DNA of 17,518 nucleotides from an uncultured Bermanella sp. (GCA_913054445.1 CAJXIK010000013.1:1-17518); one strand, 5' to 3'; counted from the stretch's first letter, positions 6,672 to 15,313 are shown. Notes: generated by a model not told the origin, from the sequence alone. Numbers and translations: made by a program.

Positions 6672-7688
6672 TTAGAAAGTCTTGTTGCGCCTAATGCCCT
6701 CACACTGCAACACCTTAAAGCCATTTTCCTTGGCGATTTGTTTCACACCGTTAAAGTGTTCACGCAGGATGACCTCGTAATTTAAAAACTCGTTGGCCAC
6801 CAGCAGCAATTTACCACTGAGTTTAAGGTGTTCCTTAGCTTCTTTTAAGAAGTTTTCGGTGACGTTGTAGTCGGTTTTAATGCCCTGGTGAAAGGGCGGG
6901 TTGCTGATGATCCAGTGATAGCGATCTTCAATTTTTTCGAAGCCGTTGCTTAAATAGGCCTCACAAAATTCAAATTTGTTTTGCTCTATGTTGTGCTGCG
7001 CGCTTCTCACCGCGAGAATGTCGTCATCCAGTAGTTCTATCTCTTCCACTTCTCGGTGCAGGCTAACGTAAGCGCCTATGGTTCCGGCACCACAGCCAAA
7101 GTCTAAAACGCGGCCCTTAACCTTGCGCGGCAGGTTTTTTAATAACACCGCCGTGCCCTTGTCGAGTTTTTCTTGGCTAAAGACACCGGGTAGGGCTTGT
7201 AATGATAGGCCGAGGTCGTTTTGCTGAGCGCTGTAATACTGGTTAATAGCGTAGGCCTTGCTAGTCAGCGGGCCGTTGGCACAGACGATGGCGCTGTGCT
7301 TGCCGGAAGTCATCTTGTCTATCCGCTCAAAATCCCCCTTGAGCTGCTTGGCTAGGCTCTTGATGCCTCCCTTGTTTTCACCCACTAGCCAGATAACACC
7401 GCCTTCTTGCAGGCTAGCCCGAGCGTAGTCCAGCATTAAAGCGAGGCGCGACTTAGCCTTGGACATGTAGATAATCACCTGGGGAAAGGTCTGGCTAGGC
7501 GGGCTGCAAATATCTGCCAGCACAAAGTTCTGCTGCTGGTAGTGGTGGCGCACGGCAAAGCTTAGGCAGGCCACGGTCCAAGATTTAGGGGCGTGATGGG
7601 GCAAGTCATCCTGCGGCGGATTGATTAACAGGGTCTGCTCGACAAGGTCTTGTTGCAGCAGTAGCTGGCTGGGTAAAGCAAGTGACAT
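6672..7688 (-). CDS. rsmC: 16S rRNA guanine-N2 methyltransferase RsmC
   Basis: A 338-residue protein with the two-domain layout of RsmC/RlmG: a degenerate N-terminal methyltransferase-like half and a catalytic C-terminal half. The SAM site is VLDFGCGAGTIG (194-205) and the catalytic motif is NPPF (263-266) in ISNPPFHQG. The C-terminal segment LLLVANEFLNYEVIL and ...GFKVLQ match RsmC better than RlmG, and the length is close to the 343 residues of E. coli RsmC, which makes m2G1207 in 16S rRNA. RlmG is the alternative. It is a single gene on the minus strand with its own hairpin downstream. Confidence 0.85.
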   Translation of the reverse strand: MSLALPSQLLLQQDLVEQTLLINPPQDDLPHHAPKSWTVACLSFAVRHHYQQQNFVLADICSPPSQTFPQVIIYMSKAKSRLALMLDYARASLQEGGVIWLVGENKGGIKSLAKQLKGDFERIDKMTSGKHSAIVCANGPLTSKAYAINQYYSAQQNDLGLSLQALPGVFSQEKLDKGTAVLLKNLPRKVKGRVLDFGCGAGTIGAYVSLHREVEEIELLDDDILAVRSAQHNIEQNKFEFCEAYLSNGFEKIEDRYHWIISNPPFHQGIKTDYNVTENFLKEAKEHLKLSGKLLLVANEFLNYEVILREHFNGVKQIAKENGFKVLQCEGIRRNKTF

Positions 7689-7722
7689 ATTAGGGAATAT
7701 CCCGCAGGTGTTTCGTGGAGGT

Positions 7723-7761
7723 AAAAAATTAGGGACTGCCCCATGAGTATAGAGCAGCCCT
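7723..7761 (-). terminator. terminator of the small outer-membrane protein gene
   Basis: Read on the minus strand, AGGGCTGC (7761-7754) pairs with GCAG-T-CCCT (7739-7731) with one bulged base, followed by AATTTTTT (7730-7723). It is 32 nt past the stop codon. Confidence 0.55.
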
Positions 7762-7792
7762 CACCGTTTATAGGTTGAGTGTTAGGCGCTGC

Positions 7793-8302
7793 CTAAAATT
7801 CATAAACCGCGTTTACCTGAAAAGACTGAGTGATGTCTTTGTTTAGGTATTCGAGGCGCACAAAGGCTTGTGGTTGCAGGCGATACTGGGCACCGAAGCC
7901 CATCAGCAGGCCGTCGTCACCGCCGAGGCCGTAACCCAAGCGTATCAGGGCGGCTAACTTGTCGTTTACTTCGGGTAGGTCTTTTTTCACCACGGCGGCG
8001 GCCCAGATGCCATCGGCATCGTCGTTACTGCCGGTGTAAAACTTATCGGTTTGCATTAGGCCTGCCTCGCTGGCGATGTCAAAACCGTTGCGCGTGCCGT
8101 ATTCGTAGCCGGCAAATATCTGCATGCCGCTGGCGCTGCCGTCTTTAATGCCGAAAGGAGATGAGTCTATGCGGTTGTGGTTAAAACCGGCACCTGCGTA
8201 TAACTTGCTGATATCAAACGAAATTATGTTGCTTTCTGGTTGTGCCAAAGCAGCTTGGCTGAGGCCTAGGGCCAACAGGCTGGCGCTGAGTAATTTTTTC
8301 AT
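7793..8302 (-). CDS. small outer-membrane beta-barrel protein with signal peptide
   Basis: 169 residues. A signal peptide with Lys-Lys, a Leu/Ala core and cleavage after ALA at about residue 20. The rest alternates polar and hydrophobic residues with Gly/Tyr-rich strands (LYAGAGFNH, QIFAGYEYG, LIRLGYGLGG, AFVRLEYLN), and the chain ends VNAVYEF. A terminal aromatic residue is the usual Bam recognition signal for outer-membrane barrels. The mature part of ~149 residues would suit an eight-stranded barrel (OmpA/OmpW-like). The family is not recognised more closely, and the function is unknown. Monocistronic, with its own terminator. Confidence 0.75.
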   Translation of the reverse strand: MKKLLSASLLALGLSQAALAQPESNIISFDISKLYAGAGFNHNRIDSSPFGIKDGSASGMQIFAGYEYGTRNGFDIASEAGLMQTDKFYTGSNDDADGIWAAAVVKKDLPEVNDKLAALIRLGYGLGGDDGLLMGFGAQYRLQPQAFVRLEYLNKDITQSFQVNAVYEF

Positions 8303-8384
8303 GTGCTGTCCGTGTATCTTGAGTTTTTAAGGTGGCGCGAGTGTACCCAGTTAGCCTATGCGCTGCAAAGGGTACGCTCTGCCG

Positions 8385-9389
8385 CTAGCCAATGAGTTGC
8401 AGGTGGGGCTCTTGCAACGCCGCGAGCTGTTCGCGCAAGTTGAGCACTTGCTCGGACCAGTAGCGGGCGCTGCCAAACCAAGGGAAGGCCAACTTAAAGG
8501 CCGGGTCTTGCCAGCGTCTGGCCAGCCAAGCGCTGTAGTGCATGAGACGCATGCTGCGCAACACCTCTATCAAGGGCAGCTCGTGGGCAGGGAAGGGCAG
8601 GAATAACTCGTAACCACGGGCCACCGCCGCGAGCTGGGCCTGCATCTGGTCACGCTCGCCGTGCAAGAGCATCCAGATATCTTGAATTCTCGGTGCTAGG
8701 GCGCAGTCGTCCAAGTCGAGCATGTAGGGCTGCTGTTGGTGCCAAATGAGGTTGCCCGCGTGCAGGTCGCCGTGTACCAGCTTGAGGCTGGGGCTATAAA
8801 GCTCCCAGCGCTGTTGCAGCAGCTGAACTAGGTCGCGGCTGACGCTCTCGTAGGCGGGCACGAGTTCGGGTTCGACGAAGTCGTTCTCTAATAAAAAAGA
8901 GCGGCTGTCGGCGGCAAAGCTCTGGGGGGTCATGGTGGGTCGTGCAGAAGCATCTACCACGTTGGCGGTTTGGTGCAAGCGCCCTAATAAGCGGCCCATC
9001 TGCTCGAAGTCGGCGAGGTTCTCTATCTGCCCGCTCTGGCCCCCTTGTTTGGGAAACAACGCAAAGCGAAAGCCGTGGGATTCAAACAGGGTCTTGCCCT
9101 CTATGACCAAGGGCGCGATGACCGGCAGCTCGTCTTCTTGGGCGCACAGGGTAAATTGGTGTTCTTGCAAGATGCACTCATCGCTCCAGCGCGCGGGGCG
9201 ATAAAACTTAACGATGACGCTGCTGGGCTGTGCGTCGCCCTCTGCTTCTATGCCTATTTGGTAGACGCGGTTTTCGTAGCTGTTTAATGCCAGCTGATGG
9301 CCGCTGGTGAGCTTGCCCTGAGGCACGAGAACGCTATCGATGGCATTTAAGATGGTATCTGGGGTCAGCTGGTCGTAGGCGTGGGACAT
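8385..9389 (-). CDS. srkA: stress response kinase A (RdoA/YihE-type protein kinase)
   Basis: A 334-residue cytoplasmic serine/threonine kinase of the aminoglycoside-phosphotransferase fold, close to the 328 residues of E. coli SrkA. The catalytic loop is HGDLHAGN (206-213), and the metal-binding motif is LDLDD (224-228), followed by RIQDIWMLLHGE. The N-terminal NSYENRVYQIG is the nucleotide-binding part. In E. coli the kinase acts in the Cpx envelope-stress response and counters stress-induced cell death. Here it is 65 nt downstream of comF on the same strand, so read-through from comF is possible. Confidence 0.9.
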   Translation of the reverse strand: MSHAYDQLTPDTILNAIDSVLVPQGKLTSGHQLALNSYENRVYQIGIEAEGDAQPSSVIVKFYRPARWSDECILQEHQFTLCAQEDELPVIAPLVIEGKTLFESHGFRFALFPKQGGQSGQIENLADFEQMGRLLGRLHQTANVVDASARPTMTPQSFAADSRSFLLENDFVEPELVPAYESVSRDLVQLLQQRWELYSPSLKLVHGDLHAGNLIWHQQQPYMLDLDDCALAPRIQDIWMLLHGERDQMQAQLAAVARGYELFLPFPAHELPLIEVLRSMRLMHYSAWLARRWQDPAFKLAFPWFGSARYWSEQVLNLREQLAALQEPHLQLIG

Positions 9390-9454
9390 GGCTTGGCTCT
9401 ATTAGGTTATGCCCCTAGTTTACGGGTTTGAGGCGCATTTTACAGCGACTTCCC

Positions 9455-10174
9455 TCAACTCGAGGGCGCTGTCCTAGCGAGGCAGGCGAGGGTAATGCTC
9501 TGCGCTCCGGCCGCCTTTAACAGTTTGCTAATGTGATTACAGGTGGCCCCTGTGGTCACCACGTCGTCCACCAACAGGATATTCTTGTGCCTCAGCTGGG
9601 CCTTGTATTTGGGTTTGAGGGCAAATACTCCGCGCAGATTTTTTAGCCTTTGCTTGCGCCCCAGCCCCCGCTGGGCGTGGCCGGACTGGCTGCGGCTGAT
9701 GGCGTCTAGCAGTGGCGTATGTAACTGCTTGCTAATCTGTTTGGCCAGCTTGCGCACCGGGTTGTGGCCACGCCAGAGTAATTTTTTCCAGTAATAAGGC
9801 ACCGCCACGACGGCATCAAATTCATGCTCAGACAAACTCGCCAGCAGGCGTTGCACCAGCAACTCCACCCCTAGGGCGTGGGGGCGCTTTTTCCAGCGGT
9901 GAATTAAATCGCTGATGGGCGGCTGAAATACGAATGGGCAGATCACCTCATCGAAGGCGGGTGGTTGCTGTAGGCAGTGGCCACACAGTTGGCCATGGTG
10001 ATTGGGCTCGCTGCACTTGGGGCAGTGCTGGCCTAGGGTGGGCAGTGCCGCCTGACAGTCGAGGCAGATGTTGCTGGCGCTGGCCTGTAGGCAGTAGATG
10101 CATTGGCTGTTTAATAGCCTCTTGTAAACCCCTAAAATCGAAGTGGTTGACTGCCTGAAATAAATGGTTAACAT
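9455..10174 (-). CDS. comF: ComF family protein (phosphoribosyltransferase-like)
   Basis: A 239-residue protein of the ComF/GntX family. The N-terminus has four CxxC pairs (Cys25/28, 37/40, 51/54, 64/67), consistent with a zinc finger. The C-terminal half is a type I phosphoribosyltransferase domain with the PRPP motif ILLVDDVVTTGAT at 199-211. ComF is needed for DNA uptake in naturally competent bacteria; GntX has been linked to use of DNA as nutrient. It is divergent from bioB with 81 bp between start codons. The 5' end of comF overlaps the probable bioB promoter. GAGGGG precedes its ATG. Confidence 0.9.
   Translation of the reverse strand: MLTIYFRQSTTSILGVYKRLLNSQCIYCLQASASNICLDCQAALPTLGQHCPKCSEPNHHGQLCGHCLQQPPAFDEVICPFVFQPPISDLIHRWKKRPHALGVELLVQRLLASLSEHEFDAVVAVPYYWKKLLWRGHNPVRKLAKQISKQLHTPLLDAISRSQSGHAQRGLGRKQRLKNLRGVFALKPKYKAQLRHKNILLVDDVVTTGATCNHISKLLKAAGAQSITLACLARTAPSS
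10122..10174 (+). promoter_or_regulatory. probable bioB promoter with BirA operator half-site
   Basis: TTGTAAACC (10122-10130) equals the left half of the BirA operator consensus. 14 nt later GGTTGACTG (10145-10153) matches the right half GGTTTACAA at 6 of 9. Overlapping the right half is a -35 TTGACT (10147-10152), then 16 bp and TAACAT (10169-10174), a plausible sigma70 promoter for bioB with a leader of about 75 nt. An operator covering the -35 would block transcription when biotin is plentiful. All of this lies within the first codons of comF on the other strand. The left half is convincing; the spacing and right half are not ideal. Confidence 0.4.
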
Positions 10175-10255
10175 GGCCCCTCATAATAAATAGCCAATTT
10201 GATGACTTAAGTGTAGTTACCACAGGGTCAGCTAAGAAATTTAACGAGGTTTACC

Positions 10256-11311
10256 ATGAGCGCCAGCCACACGAACGTCCGTCACGATTGGAGCAAGACC
10301 CAAGTACAGGCCCTATTCGAGCTGCCCTTCAACGACCTCATGTTTCAGGCCCAAGTGGTACACCGCGAGCACTTCAACCCTAACGAAGTGCAGGTTAGTA
10401 CCTTATTAAGTATTAAGACCGGCTCCTGCCCAGAAGACTGCAAGTACTGCCCGCAGTCGGCACACTACAACACTGGCCTCGAAAAACAGCGCCTCATGGA
10501 AGTCGAGGCGGTACTAAGAAAAGCCGCCGAAGCCAAAGCCAAGGGTTCCAGCCGTTTCTGCATGGGGGCCGCCTGGAAAAACCCCAACAAGCGTGACATG
10601 CCCTACGTGCTCGATATGGTAAAGGGCGTGCGGGCCATGGGCCTAGAAACCTGCATGACTCTAGGCATGTTAGACGAAGACCAAGCATCGGCGCTGGCCG
10701 ATGCGGGCCTCGATTATTACAATCACAACCTAGACACTAGCCCAGAATTTTACGACAAGATCATCACCACCCGCACCTACGGCGACCGTTTAGATACCCT
10801 GCAAAACGTGCGCGACAGCGGCATGAAAATTTGCTCCGGCGGCATCATCGGCATGGGCGAGACGCAAACCGACCGTGTCGGCCTGCTTACCCAGTTGGCC
10901 AACCTGCCGGTGCAACCCGAGAGTGTGCCGCTTAACATGCTCATCAAGGTTAAGGGCACGCCCATGGAAAATGTGGCCGATCTAGACCCCATCGACTTCG
11001 TACGCTGCATCGCGGTGGCGCGTATCCTCATGCCCAAGTCCCACGTGCGTTTGTCGGCGGGCCGTGAAGGCATGAGCGATGAATTACAGGCCATGTGTTT
11101 CATGGCGGGTGCCAACTCCATTTTCTACGGCGAGTGTTTGCTCACCACCCCCAACCCAGAAACCCACAAAGACATGCAGCTCTTTAAGCGTTTAGGCTTG
11201 CAGCCCGAGCAAAGCATCGTCGCCAACGACGACGCCGGTCAGGCCGCGCAACTTAGCAAACAAATTCAGAAAAACGATACACAGCAGCCGTTTTTCGACG
11301 CCACGGTTTAA
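10256..11311 (+). CDS. bioB: biotin synthase
   Basis: A 351-residue radical SAM enzyme that inserts sulfur into dethiobiotin, the last step of biotin synthesis. The CxxxCxxC motif for the [4Fe-4S] cluster is Cys58, Cys62 and Cys65 in [13 protein letters not shown]. The ligands of the sulfur-donating [2Fe-2S] cluster are present as Cys102, Cys133, Cys193 and Arg265, all five positions later than in the E. coli protein. The last ~25 residues are a less conserved tail. First gene of bioBFHCD, 15 nt before bioF, with ACGAGG before the ATG. Confidence 0.98.
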   Translation: MSASHTNVRHDWSKTQVQALFELPFNDLMFQAQVVHREHFNPNEVQVSTLLSIKTGSCPEDCKYCPQSAHYNTGLEKQRLMEVEAVLRKAAEAKAKGSSRFCMGAAWKNPNKRDMPYVLDMVKGVRAMGLETCMTLGMLDEDQASALADAGLDYYNHNLDTSPEFYDKIITTRTYGDRLDTLQNVRDSGMKICSGGIIGMGETQTDRVGLLTQLANLPVQPESVPLNMLIKVKGTPMENVADLDPIDFVRCIAVARILMPKSHVRLSAGREGMSDELQAMCFMAGANSIFYGECLLTTPNPETHKDMQLFKRLGLQPEQSIVANDDAGQAAQLSKQIQKNDTQQPFFDATV

Positions 11312-11326
11312 TTCGACAACGCAGTC

Positions 11327-12493
11327 ATGACATTTAATCTCCAAGCCGACTTGCAGTTGCGCAAGGACCAGGGTTTGTTTCGACAAACCTTAGTCGCCCA
11401 AAGTCCGCAGGGGCCGTTGATGAAAATTAACGGCCAGCATTACCTCACCTTTTGCAGCAACGATTATCTCGGCCTCGCCAATCACCCCGCCCTTGTCGCC
11501 GCCTGCAAAGACGCCGCCGACGAATTTGGCGTGGGCAGTGGCTCGGCACACTTGGTTAACGGTCATAGCCATTATCATCAGCAGCTGGAACTGGCGCTGG
11601 CCGAATTCACCGGGCGCGAGGCGGCCATCTTATTTAGCACGGGCTACATGGCCAATCTAGGGGTTGTGGGGGCACTGTTAAATAAACAGGATGCGGTCTT
11701 CGAAGACAAATGGAATCACGCCTCGCTGCTGGATGCGGGCCTGTTGAGTGGCGCTCGCTTTCAGCGCTATCTGCACAACGATTTAGACAACCTACAAACC
11801 CGCTTACAACGCAGCGACGCGCGCCGCAAACTCATCGTCACCGATGCGGTATTCAGCATGGACGGCGACAGCGCCGATTTAACGCGCTTAGCGAGCCTTG
11901 CCAAGCAACACGATGCCTGGTTAATGGTGGACGACGCCCACGGTTTTGGCGTGTTAGGTGCGCACGGCGCAGGCTTATGCGAGCAACACCATCTGGGCCA
12001 GGACGAGGTGCAAGTGTTGATGGGCACACTGGGCAAAGGCTTGGGCAGCGCCGGTGCGTTTGTGGCGGGCAGTCGTGAATTAATAGACTATCTCACCAAT
12101 TTCGCGCGGCCCTTTATTTATACCACCGCCATGCCTGCGGCCATCGCCGCCGCTACTCTGGCCAGCCTTAAAATTGTTAAAGGCGAACCCGAGCGGCGTC
12201 AGCACTTACAAAAACTCATCGCCTTATTTCGTGCTGGTGCCCAGCAACAGGGCTTGCGGTTGCTGCCTTCCAGCACCGCCATTCAGCCCATTTTAATTGG
12301 CGACGCTAAAGATGCCCTGCGCATGAGTGAGCAACTAAAACAGCTTGGTATTATGGTCACCGCCATTCGCCCGCCCACCGTGCCGCTCGGCAGCGCCCGT
12401 TTACGGGTGACCCTGTCGGCGGCTCACAGCGAGCAGCACGTTTTACAGTTACTGGATGCCTTGAAAATAATTAGCAAAAGAGAGACAAAATGA
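11327..12493 (+). CDS. bioF: 8-amino-7-oxononanoate synthase
   Basis: A 388-residue PLP enzyme that condenses pimeloyl-ACP with alanine. The Schiff-base lysine is Lys237 in [11 protein letters not shown], matching Lys236 of E. coli BioF. Asp202 and His205 in [11 protein letters not shown] contact the cofactor, and [13 protein letters not shown] (42-54) is the family N-terminal signature. Length is normal. It overlaps bioH by four bases (ATGA at 12490-12493), so translation is probably coupled. Confidence 0.97.
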   Translation: MTFNLQADLQLRKDQGLFRQTLVAQSPQGPLMKINGQHYLTFCSNDYLGLANHPALVAACKDAADEFGVGSGSAHLVNGHSHYHQQLELALAEFTGREAAILFSTGYMANLGVVGALLNKQDAVFEDKWNHASLLDAGLLSGARFQRYLHNDLDNLQTRLQRSDARRKLIVTDAVFSMDGDSADLTRLASLAKQHDAWLMVDDAHGFGVLGAHGAGLCEQHHLGQDEVQVLMGTLGKGLGSAGAFVAGSRELIDYLTNFARPFIYTTAMPAAIAAATLASLKIVKGEPERRQHLQKLIALFRAGAQQQGLRLLPSSTAIQPILIGDAKDALRMSEQLKQLGIMVTAIRPPTVPLGSARLRVTLSAAHSEQHVLQLLDALKIISKRETK

Positions 12494-13281
12494 CGTTAGC
12501 GATACACCATCTCAGTGCTAAGGGCAGCGAGGATTTACCGATCATCTTTTGCATTCACGGCTGGTCTTGCAATGCTCAGGTATTTCAACCGCTGGCAGAT
12601 GTGTTTAAGGGTCGTTTGCAGTTTATTGCGGTGGATTTACCCGGTTTTGGCGACAGCCCATGCGCGGATGCGGGCCAAGCTTATGAGATTACTCAGCTAA
12701 CCAATGAGTTGTTAGCGGTGGCCCCAGAAAATGCGACCTGGTTGGGCTGGTCGTTGGGAGGCATGCTGGCGGTGCAGGCGGCGGCGCGTGCGCCTCAGCG
12801 AGTTAAAAATGTTATGACCCTGTGCAGCAATGCAAAATTTGTGGCCGATAAAACATGGCGGCACGGGGTGCCAAGCCCCCTCTATAACGGTTTCCTAGAA
12901 AGCGTCGATAATGCCCGCGTGACCCTGCGCCGTTTTGCTGCGTTAACCCTAGTGGGTGAGCAGCAAGACTTACTAAGTCACCTAAAATGGTTGCAAAAAA
13001 ACACGCAGAAACCCGCCCCCAGCAGCGAGGTATTAAGCGCCTCTTTGAAGTTGCTGGCACTCATGGATAACCGTCAGATTCTGGCGTACTTGCCGCAACC
13101 CTGCCTGCACATGTTAGCCACCGACGACGCCATCGTGCCGCACGGTGTGAGCCAGCAATATAATCAAATAAATGAAAAACACTTAGTGAGTTTTGTGCCC
13201 AATGGCAGTCATGCCAGCCTCATCACTCAGCCGCAAGCGGTGGCCAACGGCATCTTAACGTTTTTGCAGGTTAATGGTTGA
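12490..13281 (+). CDS. bioH: pimeloyl-ACP methyl ester carboxylesterase
   Basis: A 263-residue alpha/beta hydrolase that removes the methyl ester from pimeloyl-ACP methyl ester, ending fatty-acid-type elongation. The catalytic triad is visible: Ser88 in GWSLGG, Asp213 in TDDAIVP and His241 in [14 protein letters not shown] (22-28) supplies the oxyanion region. Size matches the 256-residue E. coli BioH. The stop overlaps the bioC start (TGATG). Confidence 0.95.
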   Translation: MTLAIHHLSAKGSEDLPIIFCIHGWSCNAQVFQPLADVFKGRLQFIAVDLPGFGDSPCADAGQAYEITQLTNELLAVAPENATWLGWSLGGMLAVQAAARAPQRVKNVMTLCSNAKFVADKTWRHGVPSPLYNGFLESVDNARVTLRRFAALTLVGEQQDLLSHLKWLQKNTQKPAPSSEVLSASLKLLALMDNRQILAYLPQPCLHMLATDDAIVPHGVSQQYNQINEKHLVSFVPNGSHASLITQPQAVANGILTFLQVNG

Positions 13282-14057
13282 TGTCGGCTCACATTGCAAA
13301 AGATGCCATCGCCAAGAGCTTTAGCAAGGCGGCCAGTGAATACGACGAATACGCGCGCATTCAACATGTGTTGGCCCATGAGTTATTAACTCTGTGCCCA
13401 AGACAAGACAAAAAAAATGTACTGGACCTAGGCTGTGGCACGGGTTATTGCTTGCCGGCATTACAGGAAATTTATCCGCAGGCACACATAACCGGCGGTG
13501 ATTTAGCGCTGGGCATGCTGCAACACGCGCAGTCTCAGCACCCGCAGTTTGCATACGAAATTAGTGACGCCGAAAATTTACCCTTCGCAGATGAACAGTT
13601 CGATTTGATTTTTTCTAGCCTCGCGGTGCAGTGGTGTGATGATTTTTCGCGGGTGTTAAGCAGCGCTTATCGCTGCTTAAAGCCGGGGGGGCACCTAGTA
13701 TTAAGTAACTTGGCGGCGGGTACCCTGTTGGAATTAAAGCAAGCCTGGCTTGAGGTGGACCAGCACCAGCATGTGAACGAATTTACGGTGGGCACTGAGC
13801 TGCTAAACAACATCGACGAGAGCGCCTTCACTGCGGTGGCGGTCAACATAAACAAGCACGTCGATTATCACCCTAACGTGCGCAGTCTCACCGATTCGTT
13901 GAAACGCATCGGCGCGCATAATCTCACCGCAGGGCGTGCCAAGGGCTTAACCAGCCCCAGCATGATCAAGCAATTTAAGTTGGCCATGGAACAGCAGCGT
14001 CACCCACAAGGCTTACCCGCCAGTTATGCGGTGCTCACCTGTGTGCTTAAAAAATAA
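13281..14057 (+). CDS. bioC: malonyl-ACP O-methyltransferase
   Basis: A 258-residue SAM methyltransferase that methylates malonyl-ACP, disguising it for elongation to pimeloyl-ACP. The SAM-binding motif VLDLGCGTGYCLPAL is at about residues 47-61. The N-terminal part AIAKSFSKAASEYDEYA matches the BioC family start. Later SLAVQWCDDFSRVL and LKPGGHLVLSNL are typical. The ATG at 13281 shares its A with the bioH stop. A TTG three bases upstream could also start, but ATG is preferred. BioC and BioH act in sequence, and here their genes overlap. Confidence 0.95.
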   Translation: MSAHIAKDAIAKSFSKAASEYDEYARIQHVLAHELLTLCPRQDKKNVLDLGCGTGYCLPALQEIYPQAHITGGDLALGMLQHAQSQHPQFAYEISDAENLPFADEQFDLIFSSLAVQWCDDFSRVLSSAYRCLKPGGHLVLSNLAAGTLLELKQAWLEVDQHQHVNEFTVGTELLNNIDESAFTAVAVNINKHVDYHPNVRSLTDSLKRIGAHNLTAGRAKGLTSPSMIKQFKLAMEQQRHPQGLPASYAVLTCVLKK

Positions 14058-14077
14058 AGAAAATTTGGAAATCTCCC

Positions 14078-14758
14078 ATGAGTCGACAACGTTTTTTCAT
14101 CACCGGCACCGATACCGATGTGGGTAAGACTATCTGCACGGCAGCGCTGTTGCATAAAGCCAAGCTGGCTGCCAAGACGACCCTAGGGCTCAAGCCCTTA
14201 GCCGCCGGTTGCGAAGTCACCGATGCGGGCTTACGCAATGCCGACGCCCTTGCCTTAATCGCACAGAGCACCGAGAGCTTGCCCTATGAGCAGGTTAACC
14301 CGGTGGCCTTACAAGAGGCCATCGCGCCCCACATCGCTGCCGAGCGTCTCAACAAGCCGTTAAGTGCCGCCCGCTTGGTGGGGTATTTGCGCGGCGTGTT
14401 GATGATTAACCGAGCCGAGTTTATTTGCATCGAAGGGGCGGGCGGTTGGCGTGTGCCATTAAACCCCAAGGAAACCCTAGCCGAGGTGGCCAAGGATCTA
14501 AACCTGCCGGTTATTCTCGTGGTGGGCATGAAGCTGGGCTGTATCAATCACGCGCTGCTCACCGCAGAAGCCATTCAGCGGGATGGTTTAAATGTGGTGG
14601 GCTGGATTGCCAATCAGCTCACGCCCGACATGGAAGCCTACCAAGAAAATATAGACAGCCTGAAAAAACTGATCCGCGTACCTTGTTTGGGAGAGGTGCC
14701 ACACTTGGCCGAGCCCAGTGTGGAAGAGGTGGCGCAGTATTTAACCCTGCCAGGCTAA
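14078..14758 (+). CDS. bioD: dethiobiotin synthetase
   Basis: A 226-residue ATP-dependent enzyme that closes the ureido ring of dethiobiotin. The P-loop is GTDTDVGKT (10-18), and Lys39 in LGLKPLAAGC matches the active-site Lys37 of E. coli. EGAGGWRVPLN (about 118-128) is the conserved second motif. Starts 20 nt after bioC with only a weak ribosome-binding site (GGA). Last gene of the operon; no bioA follows. Confidence 0.96.
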   Translation: MSRQRFFITGTDTDVGKTICTAALLHKAKLAAKTTLGLKPLAAGCEVTDAGLRNADALALIAQSTESLPYEQVNPVALQEAIAPHIAAERLNKPLSAARLVGYLRGVLMINRAEFICIEGAGGWRVPLNPKETLAEVAKDLNLPVILVVGMKLGCINHALLTAEAIQRDGLNVVGWIANQLTPDMEAYQENIDSLKKLIRVPCLGEVPHLAEPSVEEVAQYLTLPG

Positions 14759-14775
14759 AACGCCCTTAATAATTG

Positions 14776-14845
14776 CGACGCTTCACAAATAGCAGTACTG
14801 CACCTCTGCGCTGGCGGATGAGTAAAGTGCTGCATTTCAGCGTCG
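14776..14845 (+). other. nested dyads after bioD
   Basis: CGACGCT (14776-14782) pairs with AGCGTCG (14839-14845). Inside this, GCAGTAC (14792-14798) can pair with GTGCTGC (14827-14833) with one G-U. GCAGTACTGC (14792-14801) is also a perfect palindrome by itself. The segment could fold as a two-layer stem in RNA at the 3' end of the bio message. Its role is unknown. Confidence 0.4.
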
Positions 14846-14865
14846 ATTCATGGGTTTAAACACAG

Positions 14866-14896
14866 CACTTATTAGAATGATTGGTTCTAATAAGTG
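14866..14896 (+). repeat. perfect 12-bp inverted repeat, terminator or operator
   Basis: CACTTATTAGAA (14866-14877) and TTCTAATAAGTG (14885-14896) are exact reverse complements with a 7-nt loop. It is 107 nt after bioD and about 170 nt before the next gene. There is no T run after it, so a classical terminator is unlikely. A dimeric-repressor site or a message-protecting hairpin are alternatives. The rest of 14759-15064 contains an 8-C run (14911-14918) and a possible weak promoter TTGAGG-18 bp-TAAATT (14990-15019). Confidence 0.7.
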
Positions 14897-15064
14897 GGCC
14901 ACTTTCTGCTCCCCCCCCTTCATCGGTTAACGGGTTATTGTTGATCGAATTAATAGTCAAAAACCGTATTAAAGTTTTGGGCCTTTCGTTTGAGGGATGC
15001 CCTTCTGTCTGTTTAAATTATGTACAGATGGCGGTACTATTAGATTTACGAGTAGGGGTGACTT

Positions 15065-15313
15065 ATGCAAGTGGGTGGTTTAGGTGGGGCATTTAGTGCT
15101 GGCTTGGCTGGCATTCAAAAGGGCCAAGAACAGGTAACCCAAGCGGCGCAAGAGGTAGCTTCGGCCAACACGCAAAGGCCGGTGCAGCCGAGCCAAGATA
15201 TTGCTAAGTCGTTAACCGATGAACAGCAGGGGCAGCATCAGGTGGCAGCATCTGCCAAGGTGCTAGATAGCGCCAATCAAACCCTAGGGAGTCTAGTGGA
15301 CATCACTGTATGA
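15065..15313 (+). CDS. mini protein resembling fused N- and C-terminal ends of flagellar rod/hook proteins
   Basis: An 82-residue protein. Its N-terminal half (AFSAGLAGIQKGQEQVTQAAQEVASANTQ) follows the pattern of the N-terminal helix of FlgB/C/E/F/G-type proteins: small residue, GL-x-GI/L, spaced hydrophobics, then AxxNT/SANT. Its C-terminal half (VAASAKVLDSANQTLGSLVDITV) follows their C-terminal helix, which ends in LGxLxDI. The whole central domain is missing. No signal peptide. AGGGG precedes the ATG. It is 63 nt upstream of the HExxH protein gene on the same strand, with which it probably forms an operon. Could be an exported structural subunit or a chaperone-like mimic; the function is unknown. 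Confidence 0.7.
   Translation: MQVGGLGGAFSAGLAGIQKGQEQVTQAAQEVASANTQRPVQPSQDIAKSLTDEQQGQHQVAASAKVLDSANQTLGSLVDITV

Noticed and set aside
7689..7740. Relation of the GGGACTGCCCC stretch near 7732 to the 28-bp tandem unit
   Set aside because: The similarity is limited to a few C/G-rich bases and is better explained as one arm of the terminator at 7723-7761.
10213..10257. Second BirA site from GTAGTTACC (10213-10221) and GGTTTACCA (10249-10257)
   Set aside because: The left half matches poorly and the gap of 27 nt is too long for a BirA operator.
13278..13280. TTG as the bioC start
   Set aside because: The ATG three bases later overlaps the bioH stop in the usual TGATG arrangement and fits the family N-terminus equally well; the difference is one residue.
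14970..14996. FliA (sigma28) promoter for the rod-like gene: TAAAGTTT matches the -35 perfectly
   Set aside because: After the required 11 bp, the -10 position reads TTTGAGGG, only about two of eight matches to GCCGATAA.
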